NCBI RefSeq assembly: GCF_029525575.1
Contig: NZ_JAPDIA010000003.1
Span: forward strand, 1,604,214-1,668,213
Length of the DNA stretch: 64,000 nucleotides
Direction: 5' to 3'
Source of the DNA: Cohnella rhizosphaerae
Lineage (GTDB): Bacteria > Bacillota > Bacilli > Paenibacillales > Paenibacillaceae
Position 1 is the stretch's first letter, and each line of letters starts with the position of its first letter. Below are positions 1 through 10,521 of the stretch, in pieces. A program made the translations under genes and the position numbers. The notes beneath the pieces were generated by a model. The model was not told where the DNA came from, did not search any database, and worked only from the letters and a program-made list of their open reading frames with translations.

Positions 1-3000
1 ATGCCCCTGCGAATCCGGGCGGAAGCGTCGGATACGGCGAACGACTTCGTCCGGCGGGTTCACGAGCGGCTGAGGGCGTGCTTGCCGCATCAGAAGTACC
101 CTTACGATCTGCTGACCCAGGATCTGGCGCTGCGAAGGCAAGGCCAAGACGGGCTGTTCCAGGCGACCGTCAACGTGTACAACACGAGGCCGCGCGATAC
201 GCTGGGCGGGCTGGCCGTGGAGACGCGGGAGCTGTACGCCGGCTGCCAGACGAACGCGCTGGACGTCGTCGTCCACGAATGGGCGCCGGACGGCGGCTTC
301 ACCGTCGATTTGAAATACCGCAAGGTCTGCTTCGACGCGCAGCGCGTCGAGGCGATGGCGGAGTCGCTTGCGGCGCTGCTTGTCGGCATGATCGCGGACG
401 GCGGGCGCCGGCTGGCCGAGTTGCCGATGACCGGGCAGCGGACGCTTCGCCTGCTGGCGTCGTTCAACGATACGCGCCGGGCGTACGCGGAGGGCCGCAC
501 GCTGCACGGTCTGTTCGAGAGACAGGCGGCGCTGACGCCGGAGCGGATCGCCGTCGAATGCGCCGGACGCACCGTGAGCTACGGACGCCTGAACGAAGCA
601 GCGGACCGGATCGCCGGGCGTCTGCGGGGCGTAGGGGCCGGACCGGGCGCGATCGTTGGCTTGTTGGCGGAGCGGTCGCCAGCGCTGCTCGCCGGCATCT
701 ATGGCATCCTCAAGGCCGGCGCCGCTTATCTGCCGCTCGACCCCGCGCATCCGGCGGATCGGATCGCCTACAGTCTGGCGGACAGCGGAGCCGGATGTCT
801 GCTGGTCTCGCCGGGCATGCGCGATCGCGCGGCGGCATGGACGACGGCGAGGGGAGAAGCGCTTGTGCTCGTCGAGCTGGAAGCCTGGCTTGGAGCGGCG
901 CCAGGCGCCGAGCCGGAAGCGGGGGAGAACGCCATCGGACGGAGCGGCGGGCCGGACGCGGGCGACCTCGCTTATCTTATTTATACGTCCGGTTCTACAG
1001 GCAAGCCGAAGGGCGTCATGATCGAGCACGGAGCAGCCGTCAACTTCGTCGAAGCGATGGCGGAGGCGCTGCCGCTGCCCGGCTCGCCGGTCGTGCTCGG
1101 CGTGACGACGGTATCCTTCGACATCTTCGTCACCGAAGCGCTGCTGCCGCTGTCCAAGGGCATGCGGGTCGCGCTCGCGACGGAGGCCGAGCTTAAGGAC
1201 GGGGACGCGCTGCGGTCGCTGATCTCGCGCAGCGGAGTCAACGTCGTGCAGATGACGCCTTCGCGAATGCAGCTGCTGCTGGAGTGCGACGATCCCGCGG
1301 AGCCGTTTCTTGGCGGCATAGAGGTGTTGATGCTGGGCGGGGAGCCGCTGCCGCCCTTGCTGCTGACGCAGCTCAGGCAGCGGACGGAGGCCCGGATCTT
1401 CAATATGTACGGACCGACGGAGACGACCGTATGGTCGACGCTGCAGGACGTGACCGCCGAACGGCGCATCACGGTAGGCAGGCCGATCGCCAATACGGAG
1501 GTGCTGATCCTGGGCCGACAGGGCGAGTTGCTTCCGGTCGGCACGCCCGGCGAGCTGTGCATCGCCGGCGCGGGGCTTGCGCGCGGCTACCATGGCCGGG
1601 ACGAACTGACGGCGCGGTCGTTCGCGGCCCATCCGCTTGCGGGCGGCAGGCTGTACCGGACGGGCGATCTCGCCCGCTGGCTGGCGGACGGCACGATCGA
1701 GCATCTCGGACGGCTCGACCGCCAGGTCAAGATCCGCGGCTACCGAATCGAGCCGGGCGAGATCGAGAGCTGCCTGCTGGCGCACGACGCCGTCCGGATG
1801 GCGGCGGTCGTCGATCGCGAGGACGCGCAAGGCATCCGCGAGCTGTACGCGTATTATACGGCTTCGCGGCCGGTGTCGCCGTCCGAGCTGCGTTCGTTCG
1901 CCGCGCGCTGGCTGCCGGCGTACATGGTTCCGGCGGCTTGCGCGGAGCTGGCCGCGCTGCCGCTCACGCCGAGCGGCAAGGTCGACCGGCGCGCGCTGGC
2001 CGACCTGCCGCCGGGCGCGGCCGTGTCTGCCGCATCCGGCACAGCCGCGCAAACGCTCGCAGCAGCATCTGCCGCGCAAGTGCCCGCGGCAGCATTCGCT
2101 GCGCAAGCCTCCAGGGCCGCCGCCTCCGCCGCCGATGCCGTTCAGGCCGCAGCCCTCGCGGGCGCGCAGGCCGCAGCGTCCGCTCGCTCGGACGGCGGCG
2201 CCCGGGCGCCCGGCATCGCAAACGCGCCCGGCGCCGGGTTCCAAGCCGCCGGCGCGTCCGAAGCCCGACCGACGCCGGACGCGGGCGACGCGGACGTCGC
2301 CGGCCCGCTCCGATTCAGCGACGCCGCGGGCGATCGCGCGCTGGCCGATACGATCGCGGCGTGCCTTTCCTCGCTGCTGCCCGGCGAGCCGTTGGGCCCG
2401 GACGACGATTTTTTCGCTTGGGGCGGCCATTCGCTCCATGTGCTCCGGGCCGTCGCCCTTCTCAAAGCGCGCGGCATTCCCGCCAAGGCATCGGACCTGT
2501 ACGCCGAGCCGACCCCGGCCGGGCTCGCCTCGCTGCTGGTGCGGCGACAGGGGCGCTTTGCCTTCCGCGCGATCGAGGAAGCGGGCGCCGCGCAGATGCA
2601 GGCGCCTTCGCCGATCCGCGTGCTCGGGGGCGTCGTGCCGAACCGGGACGCCTTTACGTGGGAACAGATCAACTGCTTCACCAAGCCGATGGCCATTTTG
2701 TTCGATTCGCTGGCGCCGGGCGGCTTCGAGCTGTTTTTGTTCCATGTTCAATTCGGCCTTACCTTTTTCCCGGACGGCTGGAAGGCGGATTTGTTCGAAC
2801 GCGGCAGCGAACCGCACGCCGACTTTTTCGAGCTGTACGAGAAGACGCTGAAGCCGATTTTCCAGGTGGACATCGATCGTCGCTCGTTCGGCAGCGAGGC
2901 GGAGATGAGGGGAGATCCTCGCGGACACGCTCGAACGGGGACATCCGGCGCTCGTACCCGGCGATCTGTACGGCCTGTATTATTCGCATCATTACCGCAG

Positions 3001-4279
3001 CGAACCGCACACGCACTACTTTATCGTCAAAGGCTACGACGCGAAGCGGGACCTGCTGTTCGTGCTGGACAACATGCATATCGACGACGGCGCGCGGCCG
3101 GTCTACCGGGATTTCGTCGTCCCGTTCGCCGCATTGTACGAGATGAGCAGGCTATACGCGGCGAACTGGTGCGCGGACGGCACCTTGCCTTATCTGTGGT
3201 CGCTGGGCCGCTCTGCGAACGAACCCCTTTCCCCTGCGGCATCCCTTGCTTACCATCGCGATCAGCTGGAGCGCTGGCGGCGAGGGGAGTCGCAGCTCCG
3301 GTTCCTGGAGCGGGAGATTGCGGTCGAGGTGGAAACGCGGCAGGATGCCGGCAGATTCGCCAAGGCGATCCCCCCTCTCGAATTACAAGACCGTCTACTA
3401 CGAGCTGCTGTTCAAGCTGCTCGGGCAGGCGGGAGGCGTCGCTGCCGATATCGAAGCGCTTCGGGCGCGCAGCGCGAGGATCGCGGCGGCCTGGGAGCCG
3501 ATTCGGCTCGCGATTTTCGACCGGATCGGGGAAAGGACGTATCGCTTCGCGGACATGATGCCGGAGATCGAGCGGATCGTGGCGGAGGAGCATGCCTTTT
3601 TCGATGCGGCGCTGCTTCAGTTAAGGGCGGCCGTATCGGCCGCGGAGGGGGGAGCGCGAGAACAGCGAGGCGGTCGAACTGGATGGGGGCGAACGTCTTC
3701 GGGTGTTCAATCCGAACGGAACCGCGATCGAGCGGTCGGGCGAACAGATCCGCATCGTGCATACCGCGGACCGTATCGACGATACGTGGATCGTGAAGGA
3801 CGAAGCGCCGCAGCTTGCTGCTCTCGCCGGCTTCAGTCGCGTTCGCCTTCGAGACGGAGACGATGAACGACGTGAAGTTCGGCGGCTGCTTCCACAATGG
3901 CATCATCGTGAAGTTCAGGAGCAAAGGCAAGATGATGTTCGGCTGCGCTAGGCGCAAGCTGCTCGGCGTGTTCTATCCGGAGCGCACGGATAACTACGAG
4001 CTGTACGCGAGGCCGGAGGTGGACGCCGTGCACGGACTTCGCGTCGAGGCGTCGGACGCTGGCAAGCTGCGTTTTCTGGCCAGGCACGATGCCGGCGAGC
4101 CTTGGGAGCTGCTGCTTGAGCTGGATGCGCCGGACACGGTCGACCGGATCGGATTGTTCTCGAAGACGTGGGAGCCGACCGAGCAGACGACCTTATTTTC
4201 AAACGTGAAGTATGTGACAGGCGCACGGGCGATTGAGCCTGCGGATGCGGGGAGAGGGGAAAGGTACGATGCGAATTGA
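1..4279 (+). CDS. Nonribosomal peptide synthetase, 5'-partial (C-A-PCP-Cys domain-beta sandwich), frameshifted
   Basis: The gene enters the window already open: the first residues (MPLRI) match the middle of a condensation domain, so the start lies upstream. Order: end of C domain (to about 150); adenylation domain with core motifs YTSGSTGKPKG (about 330), MYGPTETTVWS, YRTGDLARW, GRLDRQVKIRGYRIEPGEIE and LTPSGKVDRRAL; an Ala-rich linker (about 680-770); a carrier protein with GGHS (about 815); then a domain with WEQINCF, HYRSEPHTHYF and VLDNMHID resembling a papain-like or BtrH-type cysteine acyltransferase; and a concanavalin-like beta-rich tail. No thioesterase or reductase domain is seen. 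Four one-base insertions break the frame (G4 2909-2912, C6 3370-3375, G6 3647-3652, TT near 3815); corrected length is about 1424 aa. The A-domain substrate is not assigned. The Cys-domain assignment is an inference from residue pattern and position. Confidence 0.8.
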
Positions 4280-6291
4280 GAAGCCGTTGCAGCGGATCGC
4301 GGCTTTCGTGGGAGAGCAGGGCGAGGGCCGGGCACGGATCTGGGTACCGGAAATTTGGAATACATGCGGGTACGCGAACATCGCTGAGCGGCGGGGGGGC
4401 GAGATTCTCGTCGATGCCTACCCGTTTTTGTCGGCGCATCTGGCTCGGTTGACGGATGGCGTCTCGCCCCGCGCCGACGCCGAGGTCGCGTCCGCACGCG
4501 AGCCGGCGAAGGAAGGGGCGGCAGCGACCGCAGCGACCGCATCGGCCGCGACAGCGCCCGAAGCCGATCTTGACGACAGCATCATCTACAGCACGCTGGT
4601 CCGCTATTCGACGGCTTGGGACTACGATAGCGACGGCGCGATCGAGTCGGGCACCTTTCTCCGATTCATGCTCCTGCTCCCGCTGCTTAAGCGCATGGGC
4701 GTGAACATCGTCTATATGCTGCCTGTGACGCGGTACAGCACGCTGCATCTGAAAGGCAATATCGGTTCTCCCTACGCGGTGCAATCGCTCTTCGAGCTGG
4801 ATCCGAACCTGCACGATCCGCTGCTCGACGGCATGCCGGAGCTGACGCTGCACGACGAGCTGTCCGCGCTGGTAGAGGCTTGCCATGCGCTGGGCATGCG
4901 GGTCGTCGTAGACTTCATTCCGCGGGTGACCGCGCGCAACAGCGACCTGCTGGCCGCGCACCCGGATTGGGTGTACTGGATTCGCAAGGAAGCGCTGGAC
5001 GGCTTCCGGCTGCCGCATATTCCGGAGCTCGGCTTTTTTGAAGAGTGTACGCCGGACAAGCTGGAGACCGTGTACCGCAGCGCCGAGACCGCGGACTTCC
5101 TGGCGCAGTTTTCCCAGCCGCCGAACGTACTGGACAACGCGCTGTGGCAGAAGCTCAAGCGCCGCGCGGCAGAGACCGGCGAGGAGCTGCTGACGCTCGT
5201 CGAAGCCGAGATGGGCGTCACGACGTCGCCTGCGCACTCGGACTGGATCAACGACGTGCAGCCGATCTGGACGGACATCACGTTCTGGCGGCTTTACCGC
5301 GATACGGCGCCGGCTGCCCGCCCCTATATTCGCGAGGATCAGCCGCCCTACGTGCTGTTCGATACGATTAAATGCAACTATTATCCGGGCGAGGAGCCGA
5401 ATCGGGAGCTATGGGATCTGCTGGTGGCGGCAGCAAGGTTCAATCTCGAGCGTTACGGCATCGACGGATTTCGCATCGATATCGGGCACGTGCTCCCGAT
5501 CCCCCTGCTGGAGGAGATCTTCGACGCCATCCGCTCGATCCGCCCGGACGCGCTGCTCATCAGCGAGGATCTGTTCAACCGCAACCACCGCAAGGCGGCG
5601 GCCGTCGGCTACAATATCATGCTCGGCAGCGGCTGGAACGTGATGACGGACATCCGCAAGGACAATCTGCTCGCCTACGTCCGGGAGCTGCCGGAGCTGG
5701 ACATCCATGTGTTCGCCTGCGCCGAGACGGCCGATACGCCGCGCATCACGAGCCGGGGCGGAACGGCGCTCGCGCGGATGATCGCGGTGTTCAATCACTT
5801 TTTGCCGCGAGCCATTCCGTTCCTCGCGACCGGCTTCGAGCTGAACGAAGAGCGGCCGATGAACTGCGGACTCGGCGACAATACGGACGGCGCCGACATC
5901 CCGCGCGCGTTTTTCCACGAGATGGCGATGGACTGGACGAACCCGAGCCCGATGATCGGACTGCTGGAGCGTCTGTCAGAAGCGCGCAAGCGGCTTGCTG
6001 CCGCTGATGAAGCCGGAGCGCTTTTTTTCGCCGGACACGCCGGACGATATCGTCGCTTACGGCTATCGATCGGATGCGGGCACGGTGCTCGCCGTGTTCA
6101 ATCTGGGTACGGAGGCGGCGGTTCCGCTCTCGGTATCCGAGCTGCTGCGGGACGGTGCCGAGTCCGGCGCGAGCGGCGGCGGGCTCGCGGTGCGCATCGA
6201 CAGCGAGCCGGGAGAGGGGCTGCTGGAAGGACAACGCGTGGATCGGTTTAAGCTGGGGCCGCGTCAGGCGATCGTGCTGTCGACGGACTAG
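4269..6291 (+). CDS. GH13 alpha-amylase-family protein overlapping the NRPS gene, frameshifted
   Basis: Corrected length is about 673 aa. GH13 signatures: GFRIDIGH with the nucleophile Asp, ISEDLF with the acid/base Glu, and CAETADTPR as probable third acid. ATG 4269 is chosen because GAGGGGAAAGG lies just upstream and the start overlaps the NRPS stop by 11 bp, implying translational coupling. An Ala-rich insertion lies at about residues 85-110. One frameshift near 5994-5997 (CTTGCTG where CTGCTG restores frame) joins the catalytic part to the C-terminal beta domain, which ends RQAIVLSTD. No signal peptide is seen, so it is probably cytoplasmic. Family membership is secure; the reaction and the reason a glycoside hydrolase/transferase is coupled to an NRPS are unknown. 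Confidence 0.8.
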
Positions 6292-6379
6292 ATCGCTCGC
6301 AGCGGCGAAAAAGCGGCAACAGCCCGGAGGGGCTGTGCCGCTTTTCGAACTTGCTTGTGCAGGCGCAGGGGGGGGGGAG

Positions 6380-6846
6380 AGCGGAAAAACCTTCCGCTAT
6401 TGGCCCGCGTAGCCGCCTGGCGCAGATGGCTTAATAGGATGGTGGAAGAAAATTCCGCTATTGGCTCGTGCAGCAGCTCGGCGCAGGTGATAGCGGAAGA
6501 AACTTCCGCTATTGGCTCGTGCAGCAGCCCAGCGCAGGTGGATAGCGGAAGAAAATTCCGCTATTGGCTCGTGCAGCAGCTCGGCGCAGGTGGATAGCGG
6601 AAGAAAATTCCGCTATTGGCTCGTGCAGCAGCTTGGCGCAGGTGATAGCGGAAGAAACTTCCGCTATTGGCCCGTGCAGCAGCCCGGCGCAGGTGGATAG
6701 CGGAAGAAACTTCCGCTATTGGCCCGTGCGGCAGCCCGGCGCAGGTGGATAGCGGAAGGAACTTCCGCTATTGGCCCGTGCAGCAGCCCGGCGCAGGTGG
6801 ATAGCGGAAGAAACTTCCGCTATTGGCCCGTGCAGCAGCTCGGCGC
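6380..6846. repeat. Tandem array A, palindromic core AGCGGAA/TTCCGCT, about 52-bp period
   Basis: About nine copies of a 52-bp unit. Each holds a near-perfect inverted repeat, ATAGCGGAAG-AAA-TTCCGCTAT, followed by a constant spacer containing CGTGCAGCAGC and CGGCGCAGG. Positions vary A/C and T/C between copies; the core is kept. It fills the space after the NRPS/GH13 genes and is interrupted at its right end by the IS256-family element. There are no convincing genes inside; open frames across it are a by-product of the repetition. Confidence 0.9.
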
Positions 6847-8236
6847 GGTAGTGTCAAGTGGTCTGTGTAGTAAGATTATCCATCGGGAATTGTGCCCGGT
6901 ATGAAGTTGTTCTGCAAAGGTGCATCGCTCAAGCGAAGGCGCGGGAGGCTTTACTCGTTGCTCCCGTATCTTTCCTTGTACATCTTCTCGAAGACAGCCT
7001 TCGTCTCAGGATCACTAAAGCCTCGGATCGCTCTACCGTACCATTGCTCGTTATAATCCGTGGCTTGCAGGTAGATGATCTTCTCTGCCGCTTCAATGTT
7101 TGTTAGGCTGTTCATGGGTCGTAGACGTTTGCGCAGTTCTTTGTTGGTTCGTTCAATGGCATTGGTGGTGTAGATGGCCGCCCAAGTGAGCTGTGGATAT
7201 TTGTAGAAAGTCAGCAGCGTCGGCAACTGCTCTTCCCAACTCTTCACTTCTTTGGGATACTGCTTACTCCACTTCGCCTTAAACCCGTCAAACACGGCCC
7301 TTGCGACCTCTCCATCCAACGCCGTGTAGACCAGCTTAAGATCGCCCAAGAATTCGGTTTTGTCGGCAACCCGGATTTTAGGGAACGTGGCACGGACTTT
7401 GTGCACGATGCAGTGCTGGACATCGGCTTTCGGATAGATCTCGCGGAATGCTTCTTCGAGCCCTGGCAGACCGTCGAAAGCACCAACCAGCACATCCGTT
7501 GCTCCCCGTTGTTTTAAATCCTTTAACACCTCACGCCAGCCGTTTGAGCTCTCGTGACCGCCGACGTAAAAGCCCAGGATCTGCCGGTAACCTTTTTCAT
7601 CGATGCCCATGGCCAGGTAGACGACCTCGCTGCTTACGCTGTTGCGTCGCAATTTCACGTAGAGGCCATCCAAATAAATCACGGAGTAACGCCTCTCAAG
7701 CGGACGCTTCTGCCAAGCCTCGATGTCCTCCATGACGGTCCGTGTGATGTTGCTGACGGTAGTGGGCGAGTACTGCGCGCCGTACATGCTCTCGATGAAC
7801 TTAGCGACCTCACGCGTGCTCATGCCACCCTTATACATCTGGATGACTGCCTCTTCGAGCCAGCCCTCGCGGCGCTGATAGGGCTCGAAGAGCTGGGTAT
7901 GGAACTCACCGTTGCGGTCGCGAGGTACACGAAGATCATCGATCTTGCCATAACGGGTATCGTAGGTGCGTTCATAATAACCGTTACGGAAGTTACGGGC
8001 GTTCTCGGACTGTTCGACTTCCATAAAGTTTTTGATTTCTTCACGAAACAGTAGCTCGAGTTTGTCTTTAATCAGTTGCGTTACAGCATTATCCAGTAGA
8101 TCGTTATACGCATTTTGGGGTACATTAGTCATCGAGTAGGGTCCCTCCTTGGTGGTGTCGCAATCCCGAGGATACCCTACTTTTTTGCATGCTGCCTAGA
8201 CGCCAGATGCTGGTACACAGACTAATTTACATCATC
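6847..8236 (-). mobile_element. IS256-family insertion sequence with 8-bp target duplication
   Basis: The ends carry imperfect inverted repeats: left from 6847, right ending 8236, about 17 of 23 positions matching and sharing GTCTGTGTA. The flanks CTCGGCGC (6839-6846 and 8237-8244) form an 8-bp direct repeat, the expected size for this family. The element contains one intact transposase. It sits exactly between repeat arrays A and B. Confidence 0.85.
6951..8132 (-). CDS. IS256-family transposase
   Basis: 393 aa, the usual length for a Mutator/IS256-type DDE transposase, which cuts and joins the element's ends. Catalytic acids visible: Asp in YLDGLYVK, Asp in VGAFDGLPGLEE and Glu in TTNAIERTNKELRKR, with the typical C/H pair in DVQHCIVHKVR between them. 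The N-terminal part (to about 90) is the DNA-binding region. The ATG has a GGAGGG-containing leader. Intact and of lower GC than its neighbours, consistent with recent arrival and possible activity. Confidence 0.95.
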   Translation of the reverse strand: MTNVPQNAYNDLLDNAVTQLIKDKLELLFREEIKNFMEVEQSENARNFRNGYYERTYDTRYGKIDDLRVPRDRNGEFHTQLFEPYQRREGWLEEAVIQMYKGGMSTREVAKFIESMYGAQYSPTTVSNITRTVMEDIEAWQKRPLERRYSVIYLDGLYVKLRRNSVSSEVVYLAMGIDEKGYRQILGFYVGGHESSNGWREVLKDLKQRGATDVLVGAFDGLPGLEEAFREIYPKADVQHCIVHKVRATFPKIRVADKTEFLGDLKLVYTALDGEVARAVFDGFKAKWSKQYPKEVKSWEEQLPTLLTFYKYPQLTWAAIYTTNAIERTNKELRKRLRPMNSLTNIEAAEKIIYLQATDYNEQWYGRAIRGFSDPETKAVFEKMYKERYGSNE

Positions 8237-8405
8237 CTCGGCGCAGGGGGGATAGCGGCAAAAGCTGCCGCTATGGTCCCCGGCAGTCGCTCGGCGCAGG
8301 GGGATAGCGGCAAAAGCAGCCGCTATGGTCCCCGGCAGTCGCTCGGCGCAGGGGGATAGCGGCAAGGGCTGCCGCTATGGTCCCCGGCAGTCGCTCGGCG
8401 CTGGT
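8237..8405. repeat. Tandem array B, core AGCGGCA/TGCCGCT, 52-bp period
   Basis: Three copies of a 52-bp unit: CTCGGCGCAGGGGG followed by GATAGCGGCA-AAAGC-TGCCGCTATGG and CCCCGGCAGTCG. The core is a variant of array A's (GCGGCA instead of GCGGAA), and CTCGGCGCAG is shared with array A's spacer, so A and B may be one locus split by the IS. It lies between the IS element and the 3' end of the minus-strand GH13 gene. Confidence 0.85.
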
Positions 8406-8522
8406 GGGCTGCACTTACCGAGCAGCCTGGGCTGCCTGGCCAGGGCGTCCGAACGACAGAACTTCGCCCGTGTCCCCCCTTTGCCCGTAAGTACCAGCAA
8501 GTGCCCACGCTCTCGCTCCGCC

Positions 8523-10325
8523 TTACTCGGCCACGCTCGCTTCGGCCGTCAGAGCCGCGCGAGCGCTTGCCGGCGCCCGCCAGATGGCGTAGCCGTAGGC
8601 CGGCAGCTCCGCATGCAGCGCACCTGCCGCGCCGGCGGAGACAGCCGCGCCGGTATTCGCGTCGCGCCACCCGGCGTCAGCCTGCGCCACCGGCACGTCG
8701 ATCGAGACCGGACGCTCCTGATTGTTCATGACGATCAGGAACCGTTCGTTCGCGTCCCAGCGTTCGTAAGCGAGCACCTGGGGCTGCGACTCGATCGGCA
8801 CGAACGCGAGTCCGCTGCCTCGCACTGCGGGATGTGCCTTGCGCAGCGCGATGAGGCTGCGGAAGAAGTCGAAAAGCGGTCGGTCCTGCTTGGCCGGGTC
8901 CCACTCCATGCATTGGCGGTTCAACGGATCGTGCGCGCCGTCCATGCCGATCTCGTCGCCGTAGTAGACGCACGGCGTGCCTTGGAACGTCATCTGGAAG
9001 AGCGTAGCCAGCATCAGGCGGCGCTTGTCGCCTTCGCAAAGCGTCAACAGACGCACCGTATCGTGGCTGCCGAGCAGATTAAACGCGACTTCGGAAATTT
9101 GCTGCGGATAGCTGGCCAACTGCGCGCCGATCGCATGGGCGAATCGCGTCGCGTCGGTCGTACGGTGCGCGAAGAAGTTCAGCAGAATGTTCGTGAACGG
9201 ATAGTTCATGACCGCGTCGAACTGGTCGCCCTGCAGCCAAGGCATCGCATCGTGCATGATCTCGCCCAGGATGTAGGCGGAGGGATTGGCCTGCTTCACG
9301 ACACGGCGGAATTCCCGCCAGAACTCGTGATCGACCTCGTTGGCGACGTCGAGGCGCCAGCCGTCCAGACCGACCTCCTCGATCCAGTAGCGCCCGACGT
9401 TCAGCAGGTAGTCCTTCACCTCGGGGTTGCCGGTGTTGAGCTTGGGCATGATCGGCTCGAAGCTGAACGTCTCGTACGTCGGCACGCCGTCCACGACGCC
9501 GAGCGGCCACTGCCGCACGCGGAACCAATCCGCATACCGCGATTCCGGGCCCTTCTCCAGAACGTCCTGGAAAGGCGCGAAGCTGCGTCCGCAGTGGTTG
9601 AACACGCCGTCGAGCAATACGCGAATGCCTCTCGCATGGCAGGCCTCGACGAGCTCCTTCAGCTTCTCGTTGGTGCCGAACTGCGGATCGACGCGCATAT
9701 AGTCGGTCGTGTCGTACTTGTGATTGGTCGTCGCGGCGAACAGCGGATTGAAATAGACGGCGTCGACGCCAAGCTCGCTCAGATGATCCAGATGATCGAT
9801 GACGCCCTGCAGATCTCCGCCGAAAAAGTTGGTCGGCGTGGGCACGCCGCCCCAAGGAAGCGCGTCCGGCGGGCTGATCGAAGGGTCGCCGTTCGCGAAG
9901 CGCTCCGGGAAGATCTGGTAGAATACGGCTTCCTTGACCCATGCCGGCGGCTTGTGCACGTCCTGTGGATTGAGATAGGGGAAGTCGAACAAGCCTTCGT
10001 ACATGACGGTCGGCGGCTGCTCGAAAAAGCCCTTTTCCAAATAATAGACGGTCTCTTGTCCGTCCCGCAGCGCAAAGTAGTAGACCAGCCTCCGATACTT
10101 GGGCCGCACCGCGGCCTGCCAGTAGTCGAACAGCGCGTCCGAGCACCAACGCTCCATCGCGACCTCTTCGTTCGCCTTGCTCCAATCGTATTTGTCTCCG
10201 CAGATCAGGTCGACGCGGGGGACGTCCGCGCGCTTGGTCCGCAGGCGTATGTGGAGCGTGTCGTCGTCGTATGCGTAAGACCAATTCTGCCCCATTCGGT
10301 GGTATACGGCTTCGAGCTGAATCAT
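8523..10325 (-). CDS. Neopullulanase / cyclomaltodextrinase-type GH13 enzyme
   Basis: 600 aa from ATG 10325 (GGAGG 11 nt upstream; an in-frame TTG further upstream is less likely). It has an N-terminal immunoglobulin-like domain (about 1-125) typical of the cyclomaltodextrinase/maltogenic amylase group, then a (beta/alpha)8 barrel. Catalytic motifs: [17 protein letters not shown] (nucleophile Asp), LGEIMHDA (acid/base Glu) and LLGSHDT (third Asp). [14 protein letters not shown] is a family signature. No signal peptide: a cytoplasmic enzyme cleaving cyclodextrins and maltooligosaccharides taken up by the cell. It is transcribed divergently from the phosphopantetheinyl transferase gene; its leader contains a terminator-like hairpin. 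Confidence 0.92.
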   Translation of the reverse strand: MIQLEAVYHRMGQNWSYAYDDDTLHIRLRTKRADVPRVDLICGDKYDWSKANEEVAMERWCSDALFDYWQAAVRPKYRRLVYYFALRDGQETVYYLEKGFFEQPPTVMYEGLFDFPYLNPQDVHKPPAWVKEAVFYQIFPERFANGDPSISPPDALPWGGVPTPTNFFGGDLQGVIDHLDHLSELGVDAVYFNPLFAATTNHKYDTTDYMRVDPQFGTNEKLKELVEACHARGIRVLLDGVFNHCGRSFAPFQDVLEKGPESRYADWFRVRQWPLGVVDGVPTYETFSFEPIMPKLNTGNPEVKDYLLNVGRYWIEEVGLDGWRLDVANEVDHEFWREFRRVVKQANPSAYILGEIMHDAMPWLQGDQFDAVMNYPFTNILLNFFAHRTTDATRFAHAIGAQLASYPQQISEVAFNLLGSHDTVRLLTLCEGDKRRLMLATLFQMTFQGTPCVYYGDEIGMDGAHDPLNRQCMEWDPAKQDRPLFDFFRSLIALRKAHPAVRGSGLAFVPIESQPQVLAYERWDANERFLIVMNNQERPVSIDVPVAQADAGWRDANTGAAVSAGAAGALHAELPAYGYAIWRAPASARAALTAEASVAE

Positions 10326-10359
10326 AAAAAAAAAGGCCTCCTTATTCGGCAATAAACGC

Positions 10360-10402
10360 AAAAAAGGGCTCAACCTCAGATGAAAGCGAGGTTGAACCCG
10401 AA
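10360..10402 (-). terminator. Terminator-like hairpin in the 5' leader of the neopullulanase gene
   Basis: Read on the minus strand: GGGTTCAACCTC, a 10-nt loop, GAGGTTGAGCCC, then TTTTTT. The arms pair almost perfectly. It lies about 37 nt upstream of the gene's start codon, so transcripts starting further upstream would meet an intrinsic terminator before the coding region, an attenuator arrangement. No known aptamer is recognised in the roughly 40 nt before it. Alternatively it terminates transcription arriving from elsewhere on the minus strand. Confidence 0.6.
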
Positions 10403-10521
10403 AGTTTCATTGCCTTTAAATTTCCTACAATATACCATAGGGTTCGCGAGAATTCAATGACGATTCATCGATACCCGTTCGCCGTTATAAACGGCGCCGC
10501 GCACAAGGAGGAGGAGGCGAA

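Noticed and set aside
6355..6904. A ladder of overlapping 60-80 codon frames with repeated AIGSCSS/RRWIAEE motifs
   Set aside because: They are translations of the 52-bp repeat unit of array A in three frames; no RBS, no start conservation, and the conserved feature is the DNA palindrome.
10340..10440. T-box or other known riboswitch in the neopullulanase leader
   Set aside because: No T-box TGGNACCGCG sequence and no recognisable aptamer core; only the terminator-like hairpin is supported.
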